Notes: a model not told the origin generated them from the sequence alone. Counted from the stretch's first letter, positions 1 through 7,659 are shown. The stretch: 19,844 nt of DNA from CAYRGG01 sp964423745 (GCA_964423745.1 CAYRGG010000063.1:1-19844); one strand, 5' to 3'. Numbers and translations are program-made.

Positions 1-155
1 GATACCTCGAGCAAATGCTCTTCGACTTGCCCGTCTTCTCGGACGTGGTGCAAGTGACCGTCGTGCAAGTAATCTATGTGACCACCATGCTGAACGCCAG
101 TGTGTTCGCAATTGGGCCCATGTTGGTGATCATGATGAGTGTGCAAATTCGACAT
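1..155 (-). CDS. Short histidine-rich metal-binding protein, C-terminus cut by window edge
   Basis: The minus strand reads from an ATG at 155 to the window edge, giving 51 residues without a stop. The visible part holds about 13 histidines, including a THHDHQH cluster and a LHDGHLHHVREDG segment. I recall similar short proteins beside zinc regulators in pseudomonads, sometimes annotated as zinc transporter permease; that name is doubtful because no membrane segment is visible. The start is supported by AGAGGA about 10 bases upstream. It begins 15 bases after the stop of the SmtB-like regulator, so the two are probably one transcript. A role in binding or buffering zinc is inferred from composition and neighbours. 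The true length is unknown. Confidence 0.7.
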   Translation of the reverse strand, partial: MSNLHTHHDHQHGPNCEHTGVQHGGHIDYLHDGHLHHVREDGQVEEHLLEV

Positions 156-169
156 CGTTTGGGTTCCTC

Positions 170-568
170 TCATGGAGAATCAGGGACAGTCTGTTCTATC
201 GCGTGCATGACCCCATTGGTCACCAATCGCGAAATGTGATCGTCGGCCAATGCATAAAAAATGTGCTTGCCTTGTCGTCGTGAGCGAACAACCCGTTCAC
301 TCTTGAGCAGTCTCAGCCGCTGTGAAATCGCCGGCATCGGTTCGGCAAGTGTTTGACAAAGCTCCGAAACACAGCGTTCACCAGCTTCGAGCAACATCAA
401 CAATCGCAATCGCTGAGGATCCCCCAACGCACGAAAGATCGCCGCCGCCCGCTCACAGGCTTCCCCATCGACCTGCATCGCCAGCCCACGATGCCCATGA
501 CCAGTGCAGCTCGGGGCATCATCAGTGACGGCGAAAGTCTTCGGAGATTCCAATTTAGGTTTTGCCAT
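170..568 (-). CDS. ArsR/SmtB-family zinc-sensing transcriptional repressor
   Basis: This 132-residue protein is a winged-helix metal sensor. Residues 40-105 follow the family pattern: ALGDPQRLRLL, then SELCQ, then a recognition-helix region ISQRLRLLKSERVV, and the beta-wing RRQGKHIFYAL. The C-terminal helix carries D109-x-H111, then H122 and E125. This is the exact spacing of the alpha5 zinc site in SmtB (Asp, His, His, Glu), so zinc or a similar divalent metal is the likely inducer. The arsenic-type CxC pair is absent; C66 and C71 are too far apart. The N-terminus (residues 1-35) adds a possible extra ligand group with C21, H24, H26. It diverges from the aztD-like gene and precedes the histidine-rich ORF. 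It probably represses its own operon through the site at 613-624. Confidence 0.88.
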   Translation of the reverse strand: MAKPKLESPKTFAVTDDAPSCTGHGHRGLAMQVDGEACERAAAIFRALGDPQRLRLLMLLEAGERCVSELCQTLAEPMPAISQRLRLLKSERVVRSRRQGKHIFYALADDHISRLVTNGVMHAIEQTVPDSP

Positions 569-595
569 ACGATCCTACAGTTTCAAGATTGTGCA

Positions 596-624
596 ATTAT
601 TTAATAGTGAAATTGACCTGTCAA
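596..624 (-). promoter_or_regulatory. Predicted sigma70 promoter and ArsR operator for the SmtB-like gene
   Basis: Read on the minus strand, TTGACA (624-619) and AATAAT (601-596) are separated by 17 bases, a good sigma70 layout 28 bases before the regulator start. The -35 overlaps the inverted repeat TTGACCTGTCAA (613-624, 5-base arms, 2-base centre), a plausible autoregulatory operator. The rest of the divergent region (625-824) is AT-rich. It holds only weak nested repeats (GCTAA/TTAGC at 724-728 and 771-775; GTGCT/AGCAC at 741-745 and 757-761) to which I assign no function. Confidence 0.5.
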
Positions 625-824
625 GCCCGATTTGGTTGGCGACCAAAAGAGGGCAAGATTTTATATTTTTTTATGGCTCATTCTCCCATTGTCGGCATCA
701 AACGTAACATTGAATGGTTATAAGCTAACGCCACTAAAATGTGCTCAAACATTATAAGCACTTGAAAAAATTAGCGTGCTGAGAAATAGACGATCGTTCT
801 CCGTTAAATACCACTTAAAAAACT

Positions 825-853
825 TTGCAAAAAAAGTTATGTTATAACATAAT
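825..853 (+). promoter_or_regulatory. Zur-box-containing promoter of the aztD-like gene
   Basis: TTGCAA (825-830) and CATAAT (848-853) are 17 bases apart and 63 bases upstream of the aztD-like start. Between and over them lies a 16-base perfect palindrome, TTATGTTATAACATAA (837-852). Aligned as 833-851, the site matches 15 of 18 defined positions of the gammaproteobacterial Zur consensus AATGTTATANTATAACATT. Zinc-loaded Zur bound here would cover the spacer and -10, so expression is expected only when zinc is scarce. The consensus is from known Zur sites; binding is inferred. Confidence 0.75.
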
Positions 854-916
854 TTATTCGCCATAAAATTTCGACTTCAATGCCGATTCCCCATAACACC
901 AGAAGGAAAACACACT

Positions 917-2425
917 ATGTGGTACCGTTCCTCGAAAAATACAAAAGACACCCTTATCGGGGTGTCATTGGGAGTTTTTCTCACCACGGCAGGGTATAGT
1001 GGGCCTTTACAGGCGACGGAATACCAGGGACGGCTATTGGTATTGGACGAAAACAATTTTCAAGCCCATGTTTTCGATCTGCACGATGAAACTGTCGTTG
1101 ACTCGTTCCCCATATCTCAAAGTATGGCCAGTGGTTTTGGCTCCTTGCTAGCCCAGACTTCTGACGGCCGCTTTGCCATGGTGGTACAACGCACTGGACA
1201 TTTTTCACCAGACAATGACCCGTCCGTCAATGTCATTCATGTGATCGATGGCGGGTTAACAGCAGAAGACCACGGAGATCATTATGGTGGCTTTAGAGAA
1301 CCGCCGCGTCTGTTACCCTATCGGCTAGGTCATGGTGGCGGACAATATGGCTACTACCGGCCTATTCATGTGCTTGCCCACAATGGATTCGTGACTATAC
1401 ATTTTGATGGTAGCTTTGACTCTGATGATCATTACCGACAGACCCATGCACGCGTGTTGGTCTATGGGAATGATCAGCTGCAAAGCCAAGTGAGGCCACA
1501 GGCTCATTTAGATCTTGACCTAGGTGAATACCAACATGGGGGTGCTGTGCCCTTTCATGAGGATCTTTTTCTCGTTACGGTAGGTGCACCGGATGCTTCG
1601 GTAGGCGGTTTGGCCTACAGTACATTGCCACGGGGCGTGGCAACCTATAATGCCGCAGGTGAAGAACAACAAGATTTTCGGGATCACTGCCCCAAATTAC
1701 ACGGTGAGACTGTCTCAGGGCCCTATGTGGCTTTTGGCTGTAACGAAGGTCCCGCGGATAACGACAATCCTGCTTACATGGGCCCCTTTATCGAAGAACG
1801 TAGCGGTATTTTACTGCTCACCCACGATGGTGGTAGTCCCGGATCATTTGTGGCAGCAGAGGTCAAATATCCCGATGATGGATCGGACAATACTTCAGGT
1901 ACCCTGTATGGGGGTATGGGTCCTTCCGAGGGCATTATTATCGCTAACTACGGTAGTGACCACCATGACGGTGATCATTTCTTAAAAATCAATGGGGCTA
2001 AAGTGAAGGATGGCACTAGCCGCGGTACCTCATTACTTCATGTCCCAGGCGCTGCCGCGGACTATGGTATAGAGCCTGCCGACGATAACTTTCCCGACGG
2101 TCAGGGCCGTTTTATCGTGCTCACCCGTGCCGGCGAAATCCATATTTTCGATTTAACCCAGCGTACTGGGGACGAATTGGTAGCCACAACACCCTCTGTG
2201 GTGGATGATTTCAGCGAAAACTGCCCAGACGCCGGTTGTCCTAGGTTGACTCTCGCGCCAGGTGTTGCCTATGTGAGTGATCCAGCAAATGCCATGGTTC
2301 ACGAGATAAACCTAGGTAACGCCATGGTTACCCGTAGCTTTGATTTAAGCCCCTTCGAAGCCGCTCCCACTCAGATGGCCGTTTTCGGCTGGTTTGGGTT
2401 GGATAAACCCCTGTACGAAGAATAA
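917..2425 (+). CDS. aztD: Secreted histidine-rich beta-propeller-like zinc metallochaperone, AztD-like
   Basis: This 502-residue protein begins with a hydrophobic signal segment (about residues 12-33, cleavage likely near LQA/TEYQG), so it acts in the periplasm. The body has repeated short beta-strand patterns such as GRLLVLDEN, RGVATYNAAG, GRFIVLTRAGEIHIFDL and PGVAYVSDP, as expected of a multi-bladed propeller. Histidines are abundant, with a conspicuous EDHGDHYGG near residues 117-125. Cysteine pairs near residues 258-274 and 435-441 may form disulphides. AztD is the periplasmic zinc chaperone that loads AztC in the AztABCD importer, and length, composition and neighbouring aztC/A/B-like genes all fit. 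AAGGA lies 10 bases before the ATG. The gene has its own Zur-box promoter and is separated from the next gene by a hairpin. Confidence 0.78.
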   Translation: MWYRSSKNTKDTLIGVSLGVFLTTAGYSGPLQATEYQGRLLVLDENNFQAHVFDLHDETVVDSFPISQSMASGFGSLLAQTSDGRFAMVVQRTGHFSPDNDPSVNVIHVIDGGLTAEDHGDHYGGFREPPRLLPYRLGHGGGQYGYYRPIHVLAHNGFVTIHFDGSFDSDDHYRQTHARVLVYGNDQLQSQVRPQAHLDLDLGEYQHGGAVPFHEDLFLVTVGAPDASVGGLAYSTLPRGVATYNAAGEEQQDFRDHCPKLHGETVSGPYVAFGCNEGPADNDNPAYMGPFIEERSGILLLTHDGGSPGSFVAAEVKYPDDGSDNTSGTLYGGMGPSEGIIIANYGSDHHDGDHFLKINGAKVKDGTSRGTSLLHVPGAAADYGIEPADDNFPDGQGRFIVLTRAGEIHIFDLTQRTGDELVATTPSVVDDFSENCPDAGCPRLTLAPGVAYVSDPANAMVHEINLGNAMVTRSFDLSPFEAAPTQMAVFGWFGLDKPLYEE

Positions 2426-2478
2426 CTGGGAACCATCGACGACTCGACAAAACCCTTGCAACACGCTTTTTTAGTCAT

Positions 2479-2535
2479 CTACCCCTGTTACTGGTTTATA
2501 TCTAGTTAGCAGGGGTAGGCACCTTTCTTTTATAT
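2479..2535 (+). terminator. Probable Rho-independent terminator after the aztD-like gene
   Basis: CTACCCCTG (2479-2487) pairs perfectly with CAGGGGTAG (2510-2518). The stem continues inward through TTACTGG and CTAGTTAG with one bulged base and two G-U pairs, closing on a 7-base loop. A T-rich but interrupted tail (CCTTTCTTTTAT, 2522-2533) follows. It would separate aztD from the next operon, which has its own Zur site. The imperfect T tract is the main weakness. Confidence 0.55.
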
Positions 2536-2545
2536 CACATATCAT

Positions 2546-2564
2546 AATGTTACGTTATAACATT
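2546..2564 (+). promoter_or_regulatory. Zur box upstream of the outer-membrane protein and aztCAB-like operon
   Basis: AATGTTA (2546-2552) and TAACATT (2558-2564) form perfect 7-base arms around CGTTA. The 19-base site matches the Zur consensus AATGTTATANTATAACATT at all but two defined positions, the best match in the window. A possible -10, TAAAAT (2571-2576), follows; I could not pick a convincing -35. The start codon is 80 bases downstream. Confidence 0.8.
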
Positions 2565-2644
2565 TTTAGCTAAAATACAAACCTTATGCAAGCGCACTGC
2601 GTATTTCGAATGCAGAGTTCCACACCAATCGCCGGAGACTACTA

Positions 2645-4135
2645 ATGATAAAAAGATCGTTACTAAGCGTTGCAGTTACGGCGGCACTAGCCATCCCATC
2701 TGCAGCGACTGCCGCAGACAATGCAGACATGGCCGAAATCAAAGGCATGATCGAGCAGATGAAGACTGACTACGAGCAGAAGATCGAGGCTCTCGAACAA
2801 AGGTTGAAGGCTGCAGAGCAGAAAGCCGAGACGACAGCCGCCACGGCCGAGACCGCGAAGCCGATGAGCACAGCCTCAACGACTGAGGAAGAACGTAGCG
2901 ATATGGAAGCCGTTACCTCGGGTACGGCTTTTAATCCACAGATCTCGGTCATTCTCGACGGCAACTACTACAACGACGGGGTTGACGGTGAGGGTACGGA
3001 AATTACGGCGAATGCCTTTCAACCGTCGCATACCCATGGTCATGGTGAAGAAGGGCATGACCATGGTGGTCATGCCCACGGCTCGACCGAGGAAGGCTTC
3101 AATTTCCGTGAAGCCGAGATCGTCTTCTCCGCGACTGTAGACCCTTACTTCGACGCCACAGCGATGCTTGCCATCACCGACGATGGTGATGTGGACCTTG
3201 AGGAGGCTTGGTTCCAAACCCGAAGCCTGCCTCAAGGTCTCAAGCTCAAAGGTGGCAAATTCCTCAGCGACTTCGGCTATATTAACCGCCAGCATCCCCA
3301 TGAGTGGGACTTTGTAGATCAAAACCTGGTATACGAAAACCTGCTGGGTGACCATGGCCTGCAGGACATCGGGGTGCAGTTAACTTGGCTGCCCGATCTG
3401 CCGGTCTATACACTTTTGGGGGCAGAGCTGCTGCAAGGCGACCAAGAGCGCTTTGGGGCTTTCGTGGACGAGGACGAGGAGCGTGAGGAAACAGGTCTCG
3501 ATGATCGCGATGACGGGCCACGACTGGGGGTCGTCTTTGCCAAGGTCGCCCCAGATCTGGGCTATGACCATGCCCTGCAACTCGGCGTGTCGTATGCCCA
3601 CAATCGCCAGCATCAGGAAATCCACGAGCACAATGATGATTTCGAAAATGGCCTCGAGGGGGACGCCGATCTGTGGGGCGTCGATCTTGTCTATAAGTAC
3701 GAAGGCGGAGGCGCTTACGGACACCGCGACTTCAAGCTGCAGAGTGAATATCTGCGCGCCATCAAAGATCTGGAGGTTCAGGGTGGCAATCCCGCTGAGA
3801 TCGGTTCAAAACGGGAACTGACGACAGATGGCCTCTATGCGCAGGCGGTTTATGGAATCTTCCCACGTTTGCAGATGGGTCTACGCTATGACGTGTTTGG
3901 GCTGACGAACGAGGTATCTAATGGCAAGAACGAGAACTTCGACTCCTCAGATCGCTGGACCGTCAACCTAACCTGGACGCCCACCGAGTATTCCCGATTG
4001 CGGTTGCAGTACGCCTACAACGATATTCTAACCTATGACGATACTCTAACCGAACCCGGCAACCGGGAGAAATTCAGTACCGTCTGGTTGCAGTTCTTGG
4101 TAAGTTTAGGTACGCATGGCGCACACAGATTCTGA
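2645..4135 (+). CDS. Outer-membrane beta-barrel protein with N-terminal coiled coil and histidine-rich loop, putative zinc porin
   Basis: This 496-residue protein starts with a clear signal peptide (about 1-23, ending SAATA/ADN). A heptad-like charged helix at 27-65 (MAEIKGMIEQMK ... KIEALEQRLKAAEQKAE) is typical of porins with an N-terminal coiled coil. From about residue 97 onward alternating strands suggest a barrel, and the chain ends in WLQFLVSLGTHGAHRF, with a terminal phenylalanine as in many outer-membrane proteins. Residues 129-145 hold seven histidines in an HTHGHG...HDHGGHAH run, and HPHEW and HQEIHEHND add more. There is no TonB box or plug domain. GGAGA precedes the ATG at good spacing. 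It heads the operon with the zinc ABC genes and sits behind a Zur box, so a role in zinc passage or capture at the outer membrane is inferred. Confidence 0.72.
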   Translation: MIKRSLLSVAVTAALAIPSAATAADNADMAEIKGMIEQMKTDYEQKIEALEQRLKAAEQKAETTAATAETAKPMSTASTTEEERSDMEAVTSGTAFNPQISVILDGNYYNDGVDGEGTEITANAFQPSHTHGHGEEGHDHGGHAHGSTEEGFNFREAEIVFSATVDPYFDATAMLAITDDGDVDLEEAWFQTRSLPQGLKLKGGKFLSDFGYINRQHPHEWDFVDQNLVYENLLGDHGLQDIGVQLTWLPDLPVYTLLGAELLQGDQERFGAFVDEDEEREETGLDDRDDGPRLGVVFAKVAPDLGYDHALQLGVSYAHNRQHQEIHEHNDDFENGLEGDADLWGVDLVYKYEGGGAYGHRDFKLQSEYLRAIKDLEVQGGNPAEIGSKRELTTDGLYAQAVYGIFPRLQMGLRYDVFGLTNEVSNGKNENFDSSDRWTVNLTWTPTEYSRLRLQYAYNDILTYDDTLTEPGNREKFSTVWLQFLVSLGTHGAHRF

Positions 4136-4148
4136 GGGGGAGGCGATG

Positions 4149-5039
4149 ATGCAGGTTTTTAAATCACTGTTGTTGTTTGTATTGCTATCCCCGATGATTA
4201 TTGCCCAGGCAGCTCTGGATGTGGTAGCGACCAGCTCTAGCACCGGCATGCTGGTGCGAGAAATCGCAGGCGATCGGGCCAAATTGGAGATCCTCGCTCC
4301 GCCCGACCGCAATCTACATCACTTGCAGGCACGCCCGAGTATGATGCGAGCACTACGTAGTGCTGACCTGGTGGTGGCCCTAGGCGCTGATCTCGAAGTG
4401 GGGTGGTTGCCCATCGCCATTCAACAGGCGGCCAATCCTAACATTCTACCAGGTCGGCCTGGTTACTTCGAGGCAGCGGCCCAGGTCGCACTGCTCGACG
4501 CGGGCGGCCCAGCGAACCGAGCGCTAGGAGATGTCCACCCCGTCGGCAATCCACACGTCAACATGGACCCTGTGCGGATGGCCGCAATCGCCACAGCCTT
4601 AGCGCAACGCCTGGCGACACTAGATCCCGCTCATGCTGCAACCTATCGCGCCAACGCCAGGGACTTCGCGAGGCAAGTTGATGAGCGGGTAGCGACCTGG
4701 CGCCAACGACTCGCCGATCCACCCGGTGTCGTCTCTTTCCACAAGGACGTCACTTACCTGCTCAACCGATTCGACGTTCCCTTCTGGGGAACCCTCGAAC
4801 CGATGCCCGGCGTACCGCCGACTGCATCACACATCCGTGGGTTGATCAACAAACTGCGTGGCAGGTCCGGCGTAGTGTTGTTCACCACCTACCAGCCGAA
4901 GCAGGCACCGGCATCGGTTGCCGAAGCCTTGGGATGGCGGCAAGTCCGGTTACCCTTGGAACCACCCCTGGATGCCGATGGCGATGGATACCTTGCGCAT
5001 ATACAGCGTTGGATCGATGCGCTGGCGACCGGTGGTTGA
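4149..5039 (+). CDS. aztC: Periplasmic zinc-binding protein of ABC importer, AztC-like (cluster A-I)
   Basis: This 296-residue protein has a signal peptide (MQVFKSLLLFVLLSPMIIAQA) and the cluster A-I substrate-binding fold seen in ZnuA relatives. Likely metal ligands are H57 or H58 (in PDRNLHHLQARPSM), H136 (in VGNPHVNMDP), H198 (in VVSFHKD) and an aspartate at 275 or 277 (in PPLDADGDG). This His-His-His-Asp pattern and spacing resembles AztC rather than a ZnuA with a long histidine loop, which is absent here. GGAGG at 4139-4143 sits 5 bases before ATG 4149; ATG 4146 is only 2 bases away and the in-frame ATG at 4116 lies inside the upstream gene. The stop overlaps the start of the ATPase gene, so translation is coupled. 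It presumably receives zinc from AztD and delivers it to the permease. Confidence 0.82.
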   Translation: MQVFKSLLLFVLLSPMIIAQAALDVVATSSSTGMLVREIAGDRAKLEILAPPDRNLHHLQARPSMMRALRSADLVVALGADLEVGWLPIAIQQAANPNILPGRPGYFEAAAQVALLDAGGPANRALGDVHPVGNPHVNMDPVRMAAIATALAQRLATLDPAHAATYRANARDFARQVDERVATWRQRLADPPGVVSFHKDVTYLLNRFDVPFWGTLEPMPGVPPTASHIRGLINKLRGRSGVVLFTTYQPKQAPASVAEALGWRQVRLPLEPPLDADGDGYLAHIQRWIDALATGG

Positions 5040-5605
5040 TGCTGCAGCCACTGCTTGTTGCCAACCGGCTCGTGGCCGGTTACTCGGAACCGATCATCGG
5101 TCCGTTGTCATTTTCAGTCCGATCTGGCGAGGTGGTGGGCCTATGGGGGGCTAACGGTTGCGGCAAATCGACATTGTTGTGCGCCATCGCAGGCAAAGCT
5201 CAGATCTTCGAAGGCGATCTTAAGCGTCCACCAGAATTGACCCTGGCATGGCAAATGCAACAGCCGGTGCGGCTCGATGAAATGCCTCTTGATGGTCACG
5301 ATTACCTGCGTTTCGCGGGAGCGAATCGCAACGCACCACCGACCAGGCTGACTTCTTGGCTAGATCGCCGTATCGATACATTAAGCGGGGGTCAATTCCA
5401 GCTTCTTGCGGTTTGGGCGATTCTCGGCGGTTCTGCCCATCTGGTGCTACTCGATGAACCCAGCAATAACTTGGACCCGGACAGCGAGCAGCTTTTAGTA
5501 GAAATGCTACGTTCGCAGCAGAGGCGCAGGGCGGTGCTTCTGGTAAGCCATGAGCGGCAATTTCTCGAAAAAGCCTGCAGCCGGATTCTGGAGATCGGCA
5601 CATGA
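5039..5605 (+). CDS. aztA: Zinc ABC transporter ATP-binding protein, AztA-like
   Basis: This 188-residue nucleotide-binding subunit is short for the family but complete. It has Walker A GANGCGKST (about 38-46), a Q-loop region WQMQQP, signature LSGGQ, Walker B HLVLLDEP, the D-loop NNLD and the switch histidine in SHERQF. The start is the ATG overlapping the aztC stop (TGATG); the frame stays open 35 codons further upstream, but that part lies over aztC and does not resemble the family. Its stop overlaps the permease start (ATGA). Order and overlaps show one translationally coupled unit. It powers zinc import on the cytoplasmic face. Confidence 0.87.
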   Translation: MLQPLLVANRLVAGYSEPIIGPLSFSVRSGEVVGLWGANGCGKSTLLCAIAGKAQIFEGDLKRPPELTLAWQMQQPVRLDEMPLDGHDYLRFAGANRNAPPTRLTSWLDRRIDTLSGGQFQLLAVWAILGGSAHLVLLDEPSNNLDPDSEQLLVEMLRSQQRRRAVLLVSHERQFLEKACSRILEIGT

Positions 5606-6417
5606 ACTGGGATACACTGCTCGATCCGTTGTTCCGTATCCCGTTCGCCGCAGGTCTATTGCTGGCTCTGGTGCTTCCCATCGTCGGTGTACTCCTACGC
5701 CTCAGGGACGAGTGGCTGGCGGCCCTGGGACTTGCGCACCTGGCTGGAGCCAGCGGGCTGGTGGGCTTGGCTGCAGGCATCCCTGTGGTTTTGGGTGCTC
5801 CGTTAGGTGCGTTGGCGGGCGCACTGTTAAAGTCGCTCGGACGCTTCCACGGTAACACGGTCTACGCACTCATGATCCTCATGGGATGGGCAGCTACGTT
5901 GCTGATCGCTGCCAACACCCGTCTCGGCAGCGCCATGGGTCATGCACTGGTCGAGGGACAGCTTTACTTTGCCAGCAGTCTCCACTTGGCCAGTGCGCTT
6001 GTCTACACGGTTACTGCAATTGCGCTGTTACCCTGGATAATCCCAGTGCTCGTGCGTGCCTGCCTGTTCCCCGGTCTAACCACATCCCATGATCGGTCTG
6101 CTGGATGGTACCTCGGAGTCGATGTGTTAGTGGCCCTGGGTATGGCCGCTGGCACCGCCACCCTCGGCCTAATGGCTGCTTTCGCGCTGGTATTCGTACC
6201 ACCTTGGGTGGCCTTTCGGTGCGCATCCCATTGGCGAGCCTGCCTCGCTATTAGCGTCGGGCTTGGAACGCTTGGTTACATTTTGGCGTTTGTCACGGCC
6301 TTGTTGTGGGACCAACCGTTTGGGCCGACCCTGGTGGCCGCGCTGATCGCTCTAGCAAGCGTAGCCATAACGCAGAGATACGGTTCACGGAAACGGCGCA
6401 GTTCACCGGCTGCCTAA
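5602..6417 (+). CDS. aztB: Zinc ABC transporter permease, ABC-3 family, AztB-like
   Basis: This 271-residue integral membrane protein has about seven to eight hydrophobic segments, including AGLLLALVLPIVGVLL, GLVGLAAGIPVVLGAPLGAL, ALMILMGWAATLLIAA, YTVTAIALLPWIIPVLV, LGMAAGTATLGLMAAFALVFVPPWVAF and GPTLVAALIALASVAI. The LGLAHLAGASG segment early and LMAAFALVFVPPWVA late correspond to the regions around the conserved permease core of the ZnuB/ABC-3 family. Family size is usually 260-300, so it is full length. The ATG overlaps the ATPase stop by four bases. It ends the operon and faces the GTPase gene tail to tail, with only 55 bases between. Confidence 0.85.
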   Translation: MNWDTLLDPLFRIPFAAGLLLALVLPIVGVLLRLRDEWLAALGLAHLAGASGLVGLAAGIPVVLGAPLGALAGALLKSLGRFHGNTVYALMILMGWAATLLIAANTRLGSAMGHALVEGQLYFASSLHLASALVYTVTAIALLPWIIPVLVRACLFPGLTTSHDRSAGWYLGVDVLVALGMAAGTATLGLMAAFALVFVPPWVAFRCASHWRACLAISVGLGTLGYILAFVTALLWDQPFGPTLVAALIALASVAITQRYGSRKRRSSPAA

Positions 6418-6472
6418 CATCTGCTTTGCAATCAATGGTATCATTTCTAATACCGTCAAATGGGAATGGGGG

Positions 6473-7582
6473 CTAGTTTAGGTATGGATTTGTATTGCCT
6501 CCCACTGCACCGTGGATGGTTTGCATAACAGCCGCTACCTGTGTCCACCCAATATACCGCGTGATAAACACAATACGGGTACGTTTATCCTCGCTTGGCC
6601 ATTTATCTAATACCACAGGCGCATGGAAAAGCGCTTGCACCCCATGAATAACCACCGGCTTTTTCGAACCCATTAAGTTGACGATGCCCTTTATGCGCAA
6701 AAAGTCAGGGCCACGCAGATCCATCAACTGTTGCAACCACAGATCAACTGTCTTGGGCGGCAGAGGTTTTTCATAAGTAAAACAGAAGGCACGGATACGA
6801 TCATCATGGCGATTAACATCGTGATGATGGGCATGGCCATGGGCATGAGCCTCGTCATGGATTTTTAATTGCGAGTAACCATCATCGTGGTGCAAGCCGT
6901 GCTGAGAAGTGTCTCGATAGGCTTCTTCCTTTAGCCATACCTGTACATCCAAGGACTTGGTGGCCACATTGTAAAAACCGGCGTCAAACAAATCGGCGGG
7001 ATTTACATCGCCTTGGGTAGAGTGCAGTATCGGCGCGGCAGGGTTTAGCTGGCGAAGACGACCCTGCAACTGCCTCAAACGCTGATCATTGACCAGATCC
7101 GTTTTGGTAACCACCAGACGATCGGCCATTGCGACCTGCTTGACGGATTCAAACTGGCGATTCAGGGTGTCATGACCGTGACATGCATCAACTGTGGTAA
7201 CGACACTGTCTAATTCAAAATGTGGCGCGATCAACCCATCATCCATTAGGGTATGTATGATGGGCGCAGGATCAGCCAACCCCGTCGTCTCGATAACAAC
7301 CCGATCAAAAGCCGGTAATTCTTCTGAGGAAAGCTTGGCAAACAAATCATTCAGGGTTTTGCTAAGGTCGGTGCGCACTGTGCAGCATAGACACCCGCTT
7401 CTTAACAGCATGATCTCTTCAGAACCCCTTTCCACTAAATGATGATCTAATCCAATCTCTCCGAATTCATTAATAATCAAAGCGATTTTAATTTTATTTT
7501 GCTGTTTTAATAACTTAGACAAAAGCTTTGTCTTACCGCTACCAAGAAAACCTGTAATAAGGGAAACCGGGATCGGTTGCAA
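6473..7582 (-). CDS. COG0523 (CobW/ZigA-like) GTP-binding metallochaperone
   Basis: Using the TTG at 7582 gives 369 residues: IPVSLITGFLGSGKT (Walker A near 11-18), the metal-binding GCLCC (63-67), Walker B-type VVIETTGLADP, the guanine-specificity motif TKTD, a histidine-rich linker HDEAHAHGHAHHHD (about 242-255), and a C-terminal CobW domain ending VFITRYIG. COG0523 GTPases insert or hand over metals, and Zur-controlled members act in zinc starvation. The frame is open to an ATG at 7636 (387 residues), but that ATG lacks a ribosome site. The TTG has GGAG 8 bases upstream and gives the usual family N-terminus; the extra 18 residues are atypical. The Zur box just upstream supports the zinc role. 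Confidence 0.88.
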   Translation of the reverse strand: MQPIPVSLITGFLGSGKTKLLSKLLKQQNKIKIALIINEFGEIGLDHHLVERGSEEIMLLRSGCLCCTVRTDLSKTLNDLFAKLSSEELPAFDRVVIETTGLADPAPIIHTLMDDGLIAPHFELDSVVTTVDACHGHDTLNRQFESVKQVAMADRLVVTKTDLVNDQRLRQLQGRLRQLNPAAPILHSTQGDVNPADLFDAGFYNVATKSLDVQVWLKEEAYRDTSQHGLHHDDGYSQLKIHDEAHAHGHAHHHDVNRHDDRIRAFCFTYEKPLPPKTVDLWLQQLMDLRGPDFLRIKGIVNLMGSKKPVVIHGVQALFHAPVVLDKWPSEDKRTRIVFITRYIGWTQVAAVMQTIHGAVGGNTNPYLN

Positions 7583-7659
7583 AAATGTTCTCCAAAGAAG
7601 GATGAGCTGAATCCATTGAAATGTTAGGTGATTCATTAATGTTAAGTTGCAGTATTAAC

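Noticed and set aside
705..724. Zur-like half-sites (TAACATT and TGGTTATAA)
   Set aside because: The halves are in the wrong order (back to back instead of face to face), so they do not make a Zur box.
2876..3355. Minus-strand open frame of 159 codons inside the outer-membrane protein gene
   Set aside because: Antisense to a gene with clear signal peptide and domain structure; no ribosome site and no recognisable motif.
4934..5038. N-terminal extension of the ABC ATPase frame
   Set aside because: It overlaps aztC almost completely, and the sequence does not match the family; the coupled ATG at 5039 explains the start.
5220..5858. Minus-strand open frame of 212 codons over the ABC ATPase and permease genes
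   Set aside because: It spans the junction of two well-supported overlapping genes, is rich in Pro, Ser, Ala and Arg as shadow frames often are, and shows no domain.
6435..6456. Short inverted repeat GGTAT/ATACC between the convergent zinc permease and GTPase genes
   Set aside because: Only 5-7 weak pairs and no T run on either strand; not enough to call a terminator.
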